From NCBI RefSeq assembly GCF_001074805.1, contig NZ_JUPI01000054.1:1-43536 (forward strand): a DNA stretch of 43,536 nucleotides, given 5' to 3'. Shown here in pieces: positions 1 through 8,998 of this stretch. The notes below the pieces were generated by a model. It worked only from the letters and a program-made list of their open reading frames with translations, was not told the origin of the DNA and made no database searches. This DNA is from Streptococcus parasanguinis (GTDB lineage Bacteria > Bacillota > Bacilli > Lactobacillales > Streptococcaceae). Position 1 is the stretch's first letter. Each line of letters opens with the position of its first letter. The translations under genes were made by a program, and so were the position numbers.

Positions 1-178
1 GAGTGGGACAGAAATTGGTAATTCGTTAGAATTCGATTTCGTCGTCCCACCTCCGCACAGTTGGGTAGGGCTGTAAAAGCTGATGAAATCAGCGTAGTAG
101 AGCTCACTCAACCACTGCGTCTTGCTCGACAATCTAAAGACAATTGAGAGGCCAGGACTTTTATCCCAGCCTCTTTTT
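1..178 (+). repeat. Streptococcal intergenic repeat element, copy A
   Basis: The left end starts GAGTGGGACAGAAAT and pairs with GTCGTCCCAC near 41-50. The right end (about 149-173) forms a second hairpin, GAGGCCAGGACTTTTATCCC followed by AGCCTC and a T run, which should terminate transcription. The same two ends occur in reverse orientation at 26401-26625, but the interior between them differs. It is non-coding and may extend beyond the window start. Confidence 0.8.
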
Positions 179-198
179 TATAACTTCACTCATTTCCA

Positions 199-207
199 TG
201 GTATAAT
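199..207 (+). promoter_or_regulatory. Extended -10 promoter of the YbgA-like operon
   Basis: TGGTATAAT is a perfect extended -10 (TGnTATAAT). It lies about 40 bases before the start codon of the first gene. No convincing -35 is needed for this class and none is seen. Confidence 0.6.
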
Positions 208-246
208 GGGAGGACTATTGATAGAGAGAATCAAAAGGAGACACGA

Positions 247-624
247 GTGGATCAAAAACGTCACTGCCAAGTCCTATGGGCCAAAAATAAATACCTGGTG
301 CTGAGCCATTCCAGCAACATTTACAAGGAGATCCGGGAATACCTCAAGCAAGACCAGGTGGAGGTCAGCCACGTCGAAGGCTTGATCCAGCAAGCGCTGG
401 CCTTGCCAGAAAATCGTGGCCAGGTCTCTAATGCCTTTCAGCATATCTGGGGCTATTTCAAAAAGCAGGCGACTCCTGAGGAAAAGGCAGACTTCATGCT
501 GCTACTTGAGAAATACCAGCATGGCCAAGCTAGCCAAGAGGATCTCATCAAGGGGATCCAAACGCTCTTAGAGCGCTACCCCAATCGCTACTTGCAAGAG
601 TCGACACTATTAGGAGGTCAATAA
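247..624 (+). CDS. YbgA family protein (DUF1722)
   Basis: A 125-residue protein with a GTG start, set by AAAGGAG at 235-241 a few bases upstream. The N-terminus (DQKRHCQVLWAKNKYLVLSHS) matches the DUF1722/YbgA pattern of a short basic stretch followed by a KYxLLAHS-like segment, and the rest is predicted helical. The length fits the free-standing form of the domain, which in other bacteria is often fused to a DUF523 domain. No catalytic role is established for the family. The stop codon is directly followed by the start of the next gene, so the two are cotranscribed. An extended -10 promoter lies just upstream. Confidence 0.75.
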   Translation: MDQKRHCQVLWAKNKYLVLSHSSNIYKEIREYLKQDQVEVSHVEGLIQQALALPENRGQVSNAFQHIWGYFKKQATPEEKADFMLLLEKYQHGQASQEDLIKGIQTLLERYPNRYLQESTLLGGQ

Positions 625-990
625 ATGAGACTGTGGCACCAAGATTTGATTCCCAAACTCCCTCGTCTCCAGCTTCTCGGCCAACACCGGGAATGCTGCG
701 CCCTTCGAGGCAATGGCTGGGGTAAGAAGCACGCGACTGTCAACTATGTCTTTGACTACTCACCCTATCGCCTCTATGCTTATCACTGCCTGATTATGGA
801 GGAGATGACGGCTCGTGGCTACAAGGTCAGCCCAGAGTGGTGGGAGCCGACCTATCGAGGCAAGACCTGCCCAGCTTATCCAGAGCTGGAAGAGGAAGCA
901 TTGAGCACACCTATCTATCCTGAACACCAGGCTACTTACCTACAAGAATGCTTAGACAATCTAGCAGAAAAAGGGATTCATTTAGACTAA
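625..990 (+). CDS. TIGR02328 / pyrimidine-dimer glycosylase-like protein
   Basis: A 121-residue protein that opens MRLWHQDLIPKLPRLQLLGQ, the hallmark start of the TIGR02328 family, which is distantly related to phage T4 endonuclease V-type pyrimidine dimer glycosylases (Pyr_excise). Further family-like segments are RGNGWGKKHATVNYVF (about residues 29-44) and the YRLYAYHCLIMEEM helix (about 48-61). The start codon follows the previous stop immediately, with AGGAGG at 612-617 as ribosome site. The family relation is recognised by pattern. DNA repair activity is inferred only from distant homology and may not hold for this branch. A strong terminator follows. Confidence 0.7.
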   Translation: MRLWHQDLIPKLPRLQLLGQHRECCALRGNGWGKKHATVNYVFDYSPYRLYAYHCLIMEEMTARGYKVSPEWWEPTYRGKTCPAYPELEEEALSTPIYPEHQATYLQECLDNLAEKGIHLD

Positions 991-991
991 G

Positions 992-1022
992 AAAAAACGA
1001 ACCAGACCAGGTTCGTTTTTTT
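992..1022 (+). terminator. Rho-independent terminator
   Basis: AAAAACGAACC pairs with GGTTCGTTTTT around a short loop (AGACCA) and ends in a T run. It closes the two-gene operon before hsdR. Confidence 0.85.
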
Positions 1023-1073
1023 ACGCGAAAAACCAACAAAATGCTTTGAAAGCGTTAATTTCTTTCCCAAACA

Positions 1074-1082
1074 TGCTATAAT
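1074..1082 (+). promoter_or_regulatory. Extended -10 promoter of the hsd operon
   Basis: TGCTATAAT fits TGnTATAAT, about 115 bases before hsdR. Just upstream, TTGAAAGCGTTAAT at 1046-1059 resembles a CcpA cre box but lacks the final CA. It is noted only as a weak possibility. Confidence 0.55.
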
Positions 1083-1093
1083 AATAGGAGATT

Positions 1094-1179
1094 ATGCACA
1101 GGAAAAGGATAGACGGATGAAGGCAGTAGCAACTCCAGAACTTGAGATTGAAAGATCAAGTACAATAGGAGTAGCATAG
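1094..1179 (+). other. Two tiny coupled leader ORFs upstream of hsdR
   Basis: Two very short reading frames fill the 5' leader. The first runs 1094-1120 (MHRKRIDG, stop) behind TAGGAG at 1085-1090. The second runs 1117-1179 (20 residues, beginning MKAVATPELE). They overlap as ATGA, the usual sign of translational coupling, and the second ends 18 bases before hsdR. They may set translation of hsdR or be chance. No homologue is recognised. Confidence 0.3.
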
Positions 1180-1197
1180 CTTCAATAGGATGATGAT

Positions 1198-4100
1198 ATG
1201 AAAAGAGAAAAAGAGTTTTCAGAACTGACGAGGGTTCAAATCCCAGCAGCATTGCACTTGATGCGCCTAGGTTATACATACCTGCCGCACAATGGAAAAG
1301 AGTTAAAAGAAAGAGAGCCAGAGACGAATATTCTGGTATCTATTTTTAGAGAGCAATTTTTGAAGTTCAATAATTATGCGACAGATGTGGATGTTGAACG
1401 AGAGCTAAGTAATATCAAGTTGGAACTAGACCAAAATGATCTGGGACGGGCTTTTTACAAACGAATCATCGGAGAAACAAGTGCGACCTATATTGATTGG
1501 GAACATCCTGAAGCCAACACCTTTCATCTCGCGCTTGAGGTTACTTGCCAAAATGGGCAAGATGAATTCCGCCCAGATATTGTTATTTTTATCAATGGTC
1601 TACCTCTTTCTTATATCGAAGTGAAGCAGCCCAATGCTATCCGTGATGGAAAGACTGGGATTCAGTCAGAACAAGACAGAACCAGATACCGTTTTGAAAA
1701 TCGTAAGTTCCGTCGCTTTAATAATATCACCCAGTTGATTGCCCTATCTGATAACCTGCCTTACATCAGTGGACAAGGGCAACAAAAACAAGGTTCTTAC
1801 TACGGTTCAAACGCCTATTCAAAAACCAAGTTTAATGCCTTTAAGGAAGAAAGAGAAGAAGATTTTCTTCATTCATTTGACCCTCTAACAGAGGAGAAAA
1901 TTGACTTCGTCCTAGAAGATATGAAGCGTTTTGCTCTCAAATCTCAGCCAGAGTTTACAACAAACCTAAACCCTGATACACCTTGCAATGCCTTCCTGTC
2001 TTCCTTGTACCAGAAGGAACGTCTGCTCTTTATGCTTCGTTTTGGTCTGGTCTATGTCGAAGAAGAGAGCAAGGATGGACAGATGCAACTGCAGAAGCAC
2101 GTCATGCGTTATCCTCAGTATTTTGCAACACGTGCTATCGAAGAAACGATCGCAAAAGGTGTTAAGAAGGGGGTTATCTGGCATACCCAAGGTTCAGGTA
2201 AGACTGCCTTGGCTTTCTTCAATATCCGCTATCTAACCAACTATTTCTCAAAAGAGGGAATCGTTCCTCAGTTTTACTTTGTCGTCGATCGTTTGGACTT
2301 GGCTGACCAAGCATTTAAGGAATTCACCAAACGAGGACTCAAGGTTAAGCGCATCAATAACCCACAAGAACTCAATCAAAAACAAGACGGCTATGATGTC
2401 GCTGTGGTCAATATCCAGAAATTTAAGGATGATTCAGACCTGACTGACCGCTCTGGCTATGACCTCAATCGTCAAAATGTCTACTTTATCGATGAAGCCC
2501 ATCGATCATACAATGAACGAGGATCCTACCTGCCAAATCTCTATCAGGCTGATACCAAGGCCATTAAGATCGCCTTGACTGGAACGCCATTGATCACCTA
2601 TAAGAAAGATGGCAAGACCAAGGAAAGTCATGCGACTACACGTGATATCTTTGGAGATTATATCCACAAATATTACTACAACCAGTCTATCGATGACGGC
2701 TTTACGCTACGCTTGATGCGAGAAGATATCGAGACTTCGTATAAAGATAATCTTAGATCTATCAACGAAGAAATTCAACGTGGCGACCTATCTAAGGAAG
2801 ACATCTTTGCCCATCCGCATTACGTAGAGCCTATGTTGGACTTTATCATCGAAGACTTTAATCGTGCGCGTGATCTGGTCTTTGATGACCAGACCATCGG
2901 TGGCATGATTGTTTGTGATTCATCCAAGCAAGCGCGTGAGCTTGAAAAGCAATTAGAAGAACGTCGTCAAGCTGGCTCGACCAACTTGACCTCCGCTCTT
3001 ATCCTACACGATGAGGGAGACAAGGTCGAGAAGAAGGACAAGGTGGACGCCTACAAGGAAGGCAAGATTGACCTCGTCATCGTCTACTCCATGCTCCTGA
3101 CAGGTTTTGATGCCCCTCGACTCAAGCGCCTCTACCTAGGGCGCAAGATCAAGTCTCACAACCTTTTGCAGACTCTAACTCGTGTCAATCGTCCATACAA
3201 GGACTACCTCTTTGGCTATGTTATTGACTTTGCGGATATCTCGAAAGAGTTTGACAAGACCAATCGTGCCTATCTAGAAGAGCTTAACCAAGAATATGAT
3301 ACGAACCTGACAGGTGAAAACGGGGAGGATGTCTTTGGATCGCTATTTGTACCTGCAGATGAGATTTCTCATGAGTTAAGCAAAACTGAGCAAATCTTGA
3401 TTGACTATCCAACAGATAATCTAGAATACTTCTCGCAAGCTATTAATGATATCAAGGATAGAAAACAGTTAATTGATCTTCGGAAAGCCTTGGAGTCCAT
3501 CAAGCAGTATTATAATATTGCTCGCCTCCTTGGCTACCATCACTTGCTCGAGCAGATTGACATTGCACAGATCGCAACCTTACTCAATATCCTCTCCAGA
3601 CGCATGCTGACACTGTCCTTGATCGATCAGCCGGACAATTTTTCTAGTCGTACCCTCTTAAATCTAGCTATGTCTCAAACCAGCTTTAGTTTTATCAAGA
3701 TCGCTGAGGAAGAACTCCGTTTAGCGGCCAATGATTTGGATGACTGGAGTCGTCGTGTCGCTGGAGGGATCAAAGGACAGCGCGATGAGAAAGACCCTGA
3801 GTGGGTTTCACTTTACGAAGAATTCCAACGTATTATGAAAAAACACTTGATCCATGGGCAAGAAGGCTACACCATGGAGAACATAAAAGAGACACAAAAG
3901 GCCTATGAAGATTTGTTTGAGTCAGTGGAAGATTACAAGTCTCGTATGCGACGCCTGAGTATGAATTTTAATGGGGATCAAATGGCAGCTCGCTCCTACA
4001 AACATGTGACCAACTCGACCATGGTCAGTGAGTTTCCTGCTATCTACCATGTTATTAAAGGTTCTAAAGTCAGACTCGATCATAAAATCGGTCAAAACCA

Positions 4101-4260
4101 AGGGGTGCTTGATAACGATGACTTCCTCAAAAAAATGATTCGAGAAGAAGCTCGGATCGAAATGAAAACAAACCAAACTGCTAGTAGCTTGACACGAGAA
4201 GACTTCAACCGTCTTGTCGAGTCGCTATTTGAAGAATATGAACAGGAATACCAACACTAA
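1198..4260 (+). CDS. hsdR: Type I restriction enzyme, R subunit
   Basis: A 1020-residue motor and nuclease subunit of a type I restriction-modification complex, which translocates DNA and cuts foreign DNA lacking the host methylation. The N-terminal PD-(D/E)XK nuclease shows D127, E141 and K143 (RPDIVIF...YIEVK). The SF2 helicase part has Walker A at about 329-336 (TQGSGKT), a DEAH box at 432-435 and motif III (ALTGTP) at about 459-464. A later helicase motif is LLTGFDAPRL, and the C-terminal helical region should bind the HsdM/HsdS core. AATAGGA precedes the ATG. The stop overlaps the hsdM start (TAATG), so the operon order is R-M-S. All motifs look intact. Confidence 0.96.
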   Translation: MKREKEFSELTRVQIPAALHLMRLGYTYLPHNGKELKEREPETNILVSIFREQFLKFNNYATDVDVERELSNIKLELDQNDLGRAFYKRIIGETSATYIDWEHPEANTFHLALEVTCQNGQDEFRPDIVIFINGLPLSYIEVKQPNAIRDGKTGIQSEQDRTRYRFENRKFRRFNNITQLIALSDNLPYISGQGQQKQGSYYGSNAYSKTKFNAFKEEREEDFLHSFDPLTEEKIDFVLEDMKRFALKSQPEFTTNLNPDTPCNAFLSSLYQKERLLFMLRFGLVYVEEESKDGQMQLQKHVMRYPQYFATRAIEETIAKGVKKGVIWHTQGSGKTALAFFNIRYLTNYFSKEGIVPQFYFVVDRLDLADQAFKEFTKRGLKVKRINNPQELNQKQDGYDVAVVNIQKFKDDSDLTDRSGYDLNRQNVYFIDEAHRSYNERGSYLPNLYQADTKAIKIALTGTPLITYKKDGKTKESHATTRDIFGDYIHKYYYNQSIDDGFTLRLMREDIETSYKDNLRSINEEIQRGDLSKEDIFAHPHYVEPMLDFIIEDFNRARDLVFDDQTIGGMIVCDSSKQARELEKQLEERRQAGSTNLTSALILHDEGDKVEKKDKVDAYKEGKIDLVIVYSMLLTGFDAPRLKRLYLGRKIKSHNLLQTLTRVNRPYKDYLFGYVIDFADISKEFDKTNRAYLEELNQEYDTNLTGENGEDVFGSLFVPADEISHELSKTEQILIDYPTDNLEYFSQAINDIKDRKQLIDLRKALESIKQYYNIARLLGYHHLLEQIDIAQIATLLNILSRRMLTLSLIDQPDNFSSRTLLNLAMSQTSFSFIKIAEEELRLAANDLDDWSRRVAGGIKGQRDEKDPEWVSLYEEFQRIMKKHLIHGQEGYTMENIKETQKAYEDLFESVEDYKSRMRRLSMNFNGDQMAARSYKHVTNSTMVSEFPAIYHVIKGSKVRLDHKIGQNQGVLDNDDFLKKMIREEARIEMKTNQTASSLTREDFNRLVESLFEEYEQEYQH

Positions 4261-5864
4261 TGAATGAAACATACAAAGTCCAAATCCAAGACTTGGTAGA
4301 TGATTTAAAAGCCGTCTTTACCCATGCGGGACTAGGAGGAGAAGCGGGTGAGTACAAACTCCTCACCCAGTCCTTCCTCTACAAATTTTTAAACGACAAG
4401 TTTTTGTATCAAGCCAAGGTTCTAGATGAGTCCAACACCTATGAAAACCTGCTGGCTATGAGTGAGGAAGACTATGACTGGCTTTTGGAGGATATCGGTA
4501 CCAGCACGGCTTGGCTCAAGCCTGACCAGTTGATCGAAACCCTCCACCGTCAGCAAAATGAGCCGACTTTTTACGAGACTTTTGAAAATACTCTCAACCA
4601 AATCGCTATTGACAATAACGATATCTTCTCAGTACATACGGATGGAGATACGGCTATTCGTCTCTTTGATGAGCGTTTGATTACCGATACTATCTCAGAT
4701 AGTAGTAAACGCAACGAGGTCGCAAAGGCCATCATCAATCTTCTTGCTCGCGTTAAGTTTGATGAGACTATTTTTTCACAAGGTTTTGACTTTTTCTCTA
4801 CCCTCTTTGAGTACATGATCAAGGACTACAACAAAGACGGTGGTGGTAAGTATGCAGAGTACTACACGCCTCACTCTGTGGCTAAGATTATCGCGGATAT
4901 CTTAGTGGGGGATGATAAGCCTCAAAACGTGCGGATTTATGACCCCTCAGCTGGTTCGGGCACCTTGCTTATGAACTTGGCTAGTCGTATCGGTGTGGAT
5001 AAGACCACTGTCTATAGTCAGGACATCTCGCAAAAATCATCGAATCTCCTCCGTCTTAATCTGATCTTGAATGGCCTTCAACACTCTATTCATAATATCG
5101 TACAGGGAAATACCATCATTGCCAACCGTCATCCTGAAAAGATGGATTATATCGTCTCTAATCCTCCTTTCAAACTGGACTTTTCAGAGTGGCGTGACCA
5201 AGTGGAGACCTTGCCAGAAGCTAGCGAGCGATTCTTTGCAGGAGTTCCAAAGGTTCCGGCCAAGTCTAAGGACAAGATGGCGATTTACGAGCTCTTTGTT
5301 CAGCATATCATCTACTCCTTGAAACCAGATGGTCAAGCGGCTGTTGTCTTGCCGACAGGCTTTATCACGGCCCAGTCAGGGATTGATAAGGCCATCCGTC
5401 AACACTTGGTGGATAATCAAATGCTGGCAGGTGTTGTCTCTATGCCGTCTAATATCTTTGCGACGACAGGAACCAACGTCTCCATCCTCTTTATCGATAA
5501 GAAAAATAAGGGTGATGTCGTTCTCATCGATGCCTCAAACCTAGGAACCAAGGTAAAGGAAGGCAAGAACCAAAAGACCGTGCTCTCTCCTGAGGAAGAG
5601 CAGAAGATCGTCGAGACCTTTATCAAGAAAGAAGCCGTCGAGGACTTTTCTGTCACAGTCTCTTATGAGGATATCAAGGAGAAAAACTACTCTCTCAGCG
5701 CAGGTCAGTACTTTGACATCAAGATTGACTATGTAGATATCACAGCAGAAGAGTTTGAAGCCAAGATGACCGCCTTTCAAAGCAAACTCTCAGACCTCTT
5801 CCAGCAATCACATGCACTTGAGCAGGAGATTGAAGAGCAAATGAAGGAGATCAAGTATGAGTAG
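4260..5864 (+). CDS. hsdM: Type I restriction-modification, DNA methyltransferase subunit
   Basis: A 534-residue N6-adenine methyltransferase subunit; two copies join one HsdS to methylate the recognition site. The N-terminal helical HsdM domain covers about residues 5-150. The AdoMet-binding motif I is DPSAGSGT at 228-235 and the catalytic motif IV is NPPF at 301-304. The conserved KYAEYYTPHSVAKII segment just before motif I is typical of the family. The gene starts inside the hsdR stop (TAATG) and its end overlaps hsdS by 8 bases, so the subunits are translationally coupled. The length is usual for HsdM and nothing appears broken. Confidence 0.96.
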   Translation: MNETYKVQIQDLVDDLKAVFTHAGLGGEAGEYKLLTQSFLYKFLNDKFLYQAKVLDESNTYENLLAMSEEDYDWLLEDIGTSTAWLKPDQLIETLHRQQNEPTFYETFENTLNQIAIDNNDIFSVHTDGDTAIRLFDERLITDTISDSSKRNEVAKAIINLLARVKFDETIFSQGFDFFSTLFEYMIKDYNKDGGGKYAEYYTPHSVAKIIADILVGDDKPQNVRIYDPSAGSGTLLMNLASRIGVDKTTVYSQDISQKSSNLLRLNLILNGLQHSIHNIVQGNTIIANRHPEKMDYIVSNPPFKLDFSEWRDQVETLPEASERFFAGVPKVPAKSKDKMAIYELFVQHIIYSLKPDGQAAVVLPTGFITAQSGIDKAIRQHLVDNQMLAGVVSMPSNIFATTGTNVSILFIDKKNKGDVVLIDASNLGTKVKEGKNQKTVLSPEEEQKIVETFIKKEAVEDFSVTVSYEDIKEKNYSLSAGQYFDIKIDYVDITAEEFEAKMTAFQSKLSDLFQQSHALEQEIEEQMKEIKYE

Positions 5865-7128
5865 TATAAGGCTAGGGGAGATTGGAAAAATCTCAATGTG
5901 TAAGAGAATATTGAAATCTCAGACAAATGAATTTTCAGGTATCCCTTTTTATAAAATCTCAACGTTTGGTGGTACTCCGACAGTATATATTGATGAAAAG
6001 GTTTATCTTGAATACAAAGAAAAATATTCATATCCTAAAAAAGGTGATATTTTAATTTCTGCTGCAGGAACAATTGGGAAAACAGTAATATTTGATGGAG
6101 AAGATTCTTATTTTCAGGATTCTAATATAGTATGGATAGAAAATGATGAATCAAAGGTAACAAATCAGTTTCTGTATTATTTTTTACAAACAAATCCTTT
6201 TATTACCACAAATGGAAGTACCATAAAAAGATTATATAACGATAATTTAAGAGATACTAAGATACCAAATGTTCCTTCAATCCAACAACAAAATCAAATA
6301 ACAGATATTTTGGGTACTTTAGATAAAAAAATCCAAACCAACAACCAAATCAACCAAGAGTTAGAAGCCATGGCTAAGACCCTCTATGACTACTGGTTTG
6401 TGCAGTTTGATTTCCCAGACCAGAATGGCAAACCCTACAAATCATCAGGTGGAAAGATGGTCTATAACCCAGAACTCAAACGCGAAATTCCAGAAGGGTG
6501 GGGAGTGACCACATTTTCAAACTGGATTTCAGACAATAAAACGGGAGATTGGGGGAAAGATACTAGTGAAGGAAATTATAAATTAAAGGTTGATTGTATT
6601 CGTGGAGCTGATATAAATAGCTTGTCAGGAAATGGAAAAATTGATATGCCAACACGTTTCATCCTAGAAAAGAATAAAAATAAACTGTTGACAGATTTTG
6701 ATATTGTTATTGAAATATCTGGGGGAAGTCCCACTCAATCTACAGGGCGTATAGTAGGTATCAGTGAAAATGTATTAAATCGATTTGAATTACCTTTAAT
6801 CTGTTCAAATTTCTGCAAGGCAGTTTCACTAAACGAACAAGAAACCTTCTATAACTTTGTATATGAATGGAAAAATCTATATGACAATGGTGTTTTATTT
6901 AGTTGGGAAGGCAAGACAAGTGGGATAAAAAACTTATTGTTTGATTCCTTTGTTACTAACTATCACATTGCACAACCACCAATTGATTTAATGAAACAAT
7001 TTTTTGATTACGCATCTTCGGTAGATAAAAAAACACAATTATTATTAAAACAAAACCAAGAACTAACCAAACTTCGCGATTGGCTCTTGCCAATGCTGAT
7101 GAATGGGCAGGTGAAAGTGGAGCGGTAG
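5857..7128 (+). CDS. hsdS: Type I restriction-modification, specificity subunit
   Basis: A 423-residue DNA-recognition subunit with two target-recognition domains separated by helical spacers. TRD1 covers about residues 1-150. A conserved central part (about 150-215, containing LYDYWFVQFDFPDQNGKPYK and VYNPELKREIPEGWG) links to TRD2 (about 216-385). The protein closes with a conserved spacer ending LRDWLLPMLMNGQVKVER. The TRD coding stretches are visibly AT-richer than the central and terminal conserved segments, as expected if TRDs are exchanged by recombination. Only one hsdS and no recombinase gene are present, so phase variation by inversion is not supported here. It overlaps hsdM by 8 bases. 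Confidence 0.94.
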   Translation: MSSIRLGEIGKISMCKRILKSQTNEFSGIPFYKISTFGGTPTVYIDEKVYLEYKEKYSYPKKGDILISAAGTIGKTVIFDGEDSYFQDSNIVWIENDESKVTNQFLYYFLQTNPFITTNGSTIKRLYNDNLRDTKIPNVPSIQQQNQITDILGTLDKKIQTNNQINQELEAMAKTLYDYWFVQFDFPDQNGKPYKSSGGKMVYNPELKREIPEGWGVTTFSNWISDNKTGDWGKDTSEGNYKLKVDCIRGADINSLSGNGKIDMPTRFILEKNKNKLLTDFDIVIEISGGSPTQSTGRIVGISENVLNRFELPLICSNFCKAVSLNEQETFYNFVYEWKNLYDNGVLFSWEGKTSGIKNLLFDSFVTNYHIAQPPIDLMKQFFDYASSVDKKTQLLLKQNQELTKLRDWLLPMLMNGQVKVER

Positions 7129-7177
7129 GGAGTTTAAAAAATTATATATAAAATGCTATCAAGGAGTTGAGTGAATA

Positions 7178-7792
7178 TTGTCTTGTGTAATCGGAACTGT
7201 ATTTAAAAATTTTGCAATTATTTCAGGAGATACGCGTCTTAGTAAAGATTCAGGTGAAACTATAAGCGATACATACTCTAAAGTGTTCAAGGTGAATCAA
7301 AATGTATTGGTAGGTTTTACTGGTTCAGGTAATGCTGTAGATGTTTTAAATAAAAAGGGTATTTTTGACAAAGATGACTGTCCAAGTGCTGAAGATTATC
7401 TAGAATTCTTATGGCTTTTACTAGGTAACAGAGTGGTAAATGAACCGAACCATTGTAATATATTAGTTTTGGGAAAAAGTAAAACGAATTATGGTTTTGG
7501 TGGAAATTTTCGTACGTCTGATGAAAATATTCAAAATCAATTGTATCTAAAAGATCATAGGAATGTATGGAATCCCATTTTAACCCCTCCTAACGCAGAT
7601 TATGAGTATTATCAAGAAATTTTAATCTCAAAAGTGCAATTTGTTATTGCTGAACAAATAATTTCCCCAGTATTTAGTAGAGGGATAGCGATTAAGAAAA
7701 TAAAAGAAATACATAGAGATATTATTCTTGAGATTTCTAAAATAGATGAATCGGTTAATAGTAATGTTGAACAACACGTGATTAAGTGGTGA
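7178..7792 (+). CDS. Proteasome-fold Ntn-hydrolase family protein (predicted N-terminal serine)
   Basis: A 204-residue protein with a TTG start, set by AAGGAG at 7161-7166; no ATG or GTG lies in frame nearby. Removing the initiator Met would expose Ser2. Counting from it, the protein lines up with 20S proteasome beta subunits and HslV: a strand CVIGTVFKNFAIISGD, then Asp at mature position 17, Arg at 19 (GDTRLS), Lys at 34 (SKVFKV; Lys33 in proteasomes) and the loop GFTGSGNA at about 45-52. This residue spacing supports an active Ntn-hydrolase fold with a serine nucleophile. The rest is AT-rich and not matched to a known family. It lies 49 bases after hsdS and before a membrane protein gene. 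The substrate is unknown; a proteolytic or amidase defence role is inference. Confidence 0.7.
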   Translation: MSCVIGTVFKNFAIISGDTRLSKDSGETISDTYSKVFKVNQNVLVGFTGSGNAVDVLNKKGIFDKDDCPSAEDYLEFLWLLLGNRVVNEPNHCNILVLGKSKTNYGFGGNFRTSDENIQNQLYLKDHRNVWNPILTPPNADYEYYQEILISKVQFVIAEQIISPVFSRGIAIKKIKEIHRDIILEISKIDESVNSNVEQHVIKW

Positions 7793-7936
7793 GATTAGTT
7801 TTATTTATCCAAGATGAAGGAATACCTGGAAGCTACCTGGATAGAAGAATGAAAAAATATATCTCATGGTAAAGAACGTACTAAACAAGTTAGTTTATAT
7901 ACAAAAAATGAGTTACTAAGATAAAAAGGAGAAATA

Positions 7937-8998
7937 ATGAACAATATTTTATGGCCTAATATTTTTATGACGGTTATTGCGACATTAATCTCAACATTTT
8001 TGATTACCTTTTTTCTAACTCCCTTTCGAAAAAAATTTTTTCAATTATTTAAGACTACAAAAATTGAAAATATTCAAATTCGCAATGCAGTAAGTGGAGG
8101 AGTAAATAGTTCGGATAATTCAATTATTAGGGATAATTTTGAAGTATCTACTCAATTCTCAACTGATAAAGATCTAAATATCAATCAGATTAAGTTAAAA
8201 AATGTAGAAGTAATATTTGATTATTTTGTTGATGAGTTAAACTTTCAATATGGCTTAAATCCCGACAGACAAATATTTAGTATTTTTGCGATAAATAATG
8301 GGAATAAAAGCATTGAAATAGATGGGTTTATGTTGAAATATGTTAAAGGATGGTGGTTCGAAAATCGATACGAAGAAATATCTTCAGAAGAAATACCGTA
8401 TATAAAAATTAAACCTAGAGAAATTAAACGTATTATAATGGTAAAAGTTTCTAAAGAGCAAATTTTAAAACATTTTGATCTTGTCAGTGAAAATCAGGCT
8501 TTATTACTTCAATTGTTTGATAAAAATAGTAAGAGGTTGATTTCTTATCCCGCACCTTTCGATAAAGATAATAAAAAGTTTCTTACGAGGCCGATGGGAG
8601 CAGCAGGCGTCGATAGTAATAATGAAAAGAATGTATTTAATATTTCAGAGCCCTATCAAAAAATGTACACTTTACAAACCAAAAATCATATTAGTAAAGA
8701 AAATCCAATATTGAGTTTTTTCATCTCGCTTGATCAGACTGCTAGTTTAAAATTTGACCTTGAGATTTATCAGAATAATAAGCTGGTGAAGTTTAAGAGG
8801 AAAGATCATAGGACTCAATATGTTCATGTTTTTAGACCAAATTATCATTTATATGCGCTTGACCCAACAGGGCTTCATGGAAATATCTATAAGTTATTAG
8901 ATGAAAAATCAATAGAAGTTCTTGAGTATGAAGAGGTTGAACAGTATTATCCCAATATTTTGTATAAAGGAAAATGTGATGAGAAAGACAATAGTTGA
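7937..8998 (+). CDS. Membrane-anchored protein of unknown function in the defence island
   Basis: A 353-residue protein with one predicted membrane segment at about residues 7-28 (IFMTVIATLISTFLITFF) followed by basic residues, so the bulk should face the cytoplasm. A variable low-complexity stretch (about 50-80) leads to a mixed alpha/beta region (about 95-250) and a C-terminal part rich in charged and aromatic residues. No known family was recognised. AAAAGGAG precedes the ATG. The gene is AT-rich like the Ntn-hydrolase gene before it, from which 144 non-coding bases separate it. Its last 20 bases overlap the HigA-like gene, which is typical of a toxin or effector coupled to its regulator or antitoxin. 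That role is inference. Confidence 0.65.
   Translation: MNNILWPNIFMTVIATLISTFLITFFLTPFRKKFFQLFKTTKIENIQIRNAVSGGVNSSDNSIIRDNFEVSTQFSTDKDLNINQIKLKNVEVIFDYFVDELNFQYGLNPDRQIFSIFAINNGNKSIEIDGFMLKYVKGWWFENRYEEISSEEIPYIKIKPREIKRIIMVKVSKEQILKHFDLVSENQALLLQLFDKNSKRLISYPAPFDKDNKKFLTRPMGAAGVDSNNEKNVFNISEPYQKMYTLQTKNHISKENPILSFFISLDQTASLKFDLEIYQNNKLVKFKRKDHRTQYVHVFRPNYHLYALDPTGLHGNIYKLLDEKSIEVLEYEEVEQYYPNILYKGKCDEKDNS

Noticed and set aside
1076-1279. A 67-codon minus-strand frame across the hsdR start
   Set aside because: It covers the hsd promoter and the first codons of hsdR, and has no ribosome site.
5857-7128. Phase-variable, inverting hsdS locus
   Set aside because: Only one hsdS is present, with no second partial hsdS, inverted repeats or recombinase gene beside it.
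7799-7936. Small gene between the Ntn-hydrolase and membrane protein genes
   Set aside because: Only frames of a dozen codons are present, without ribosome sites. It is treated as spacer or decayed sequence.
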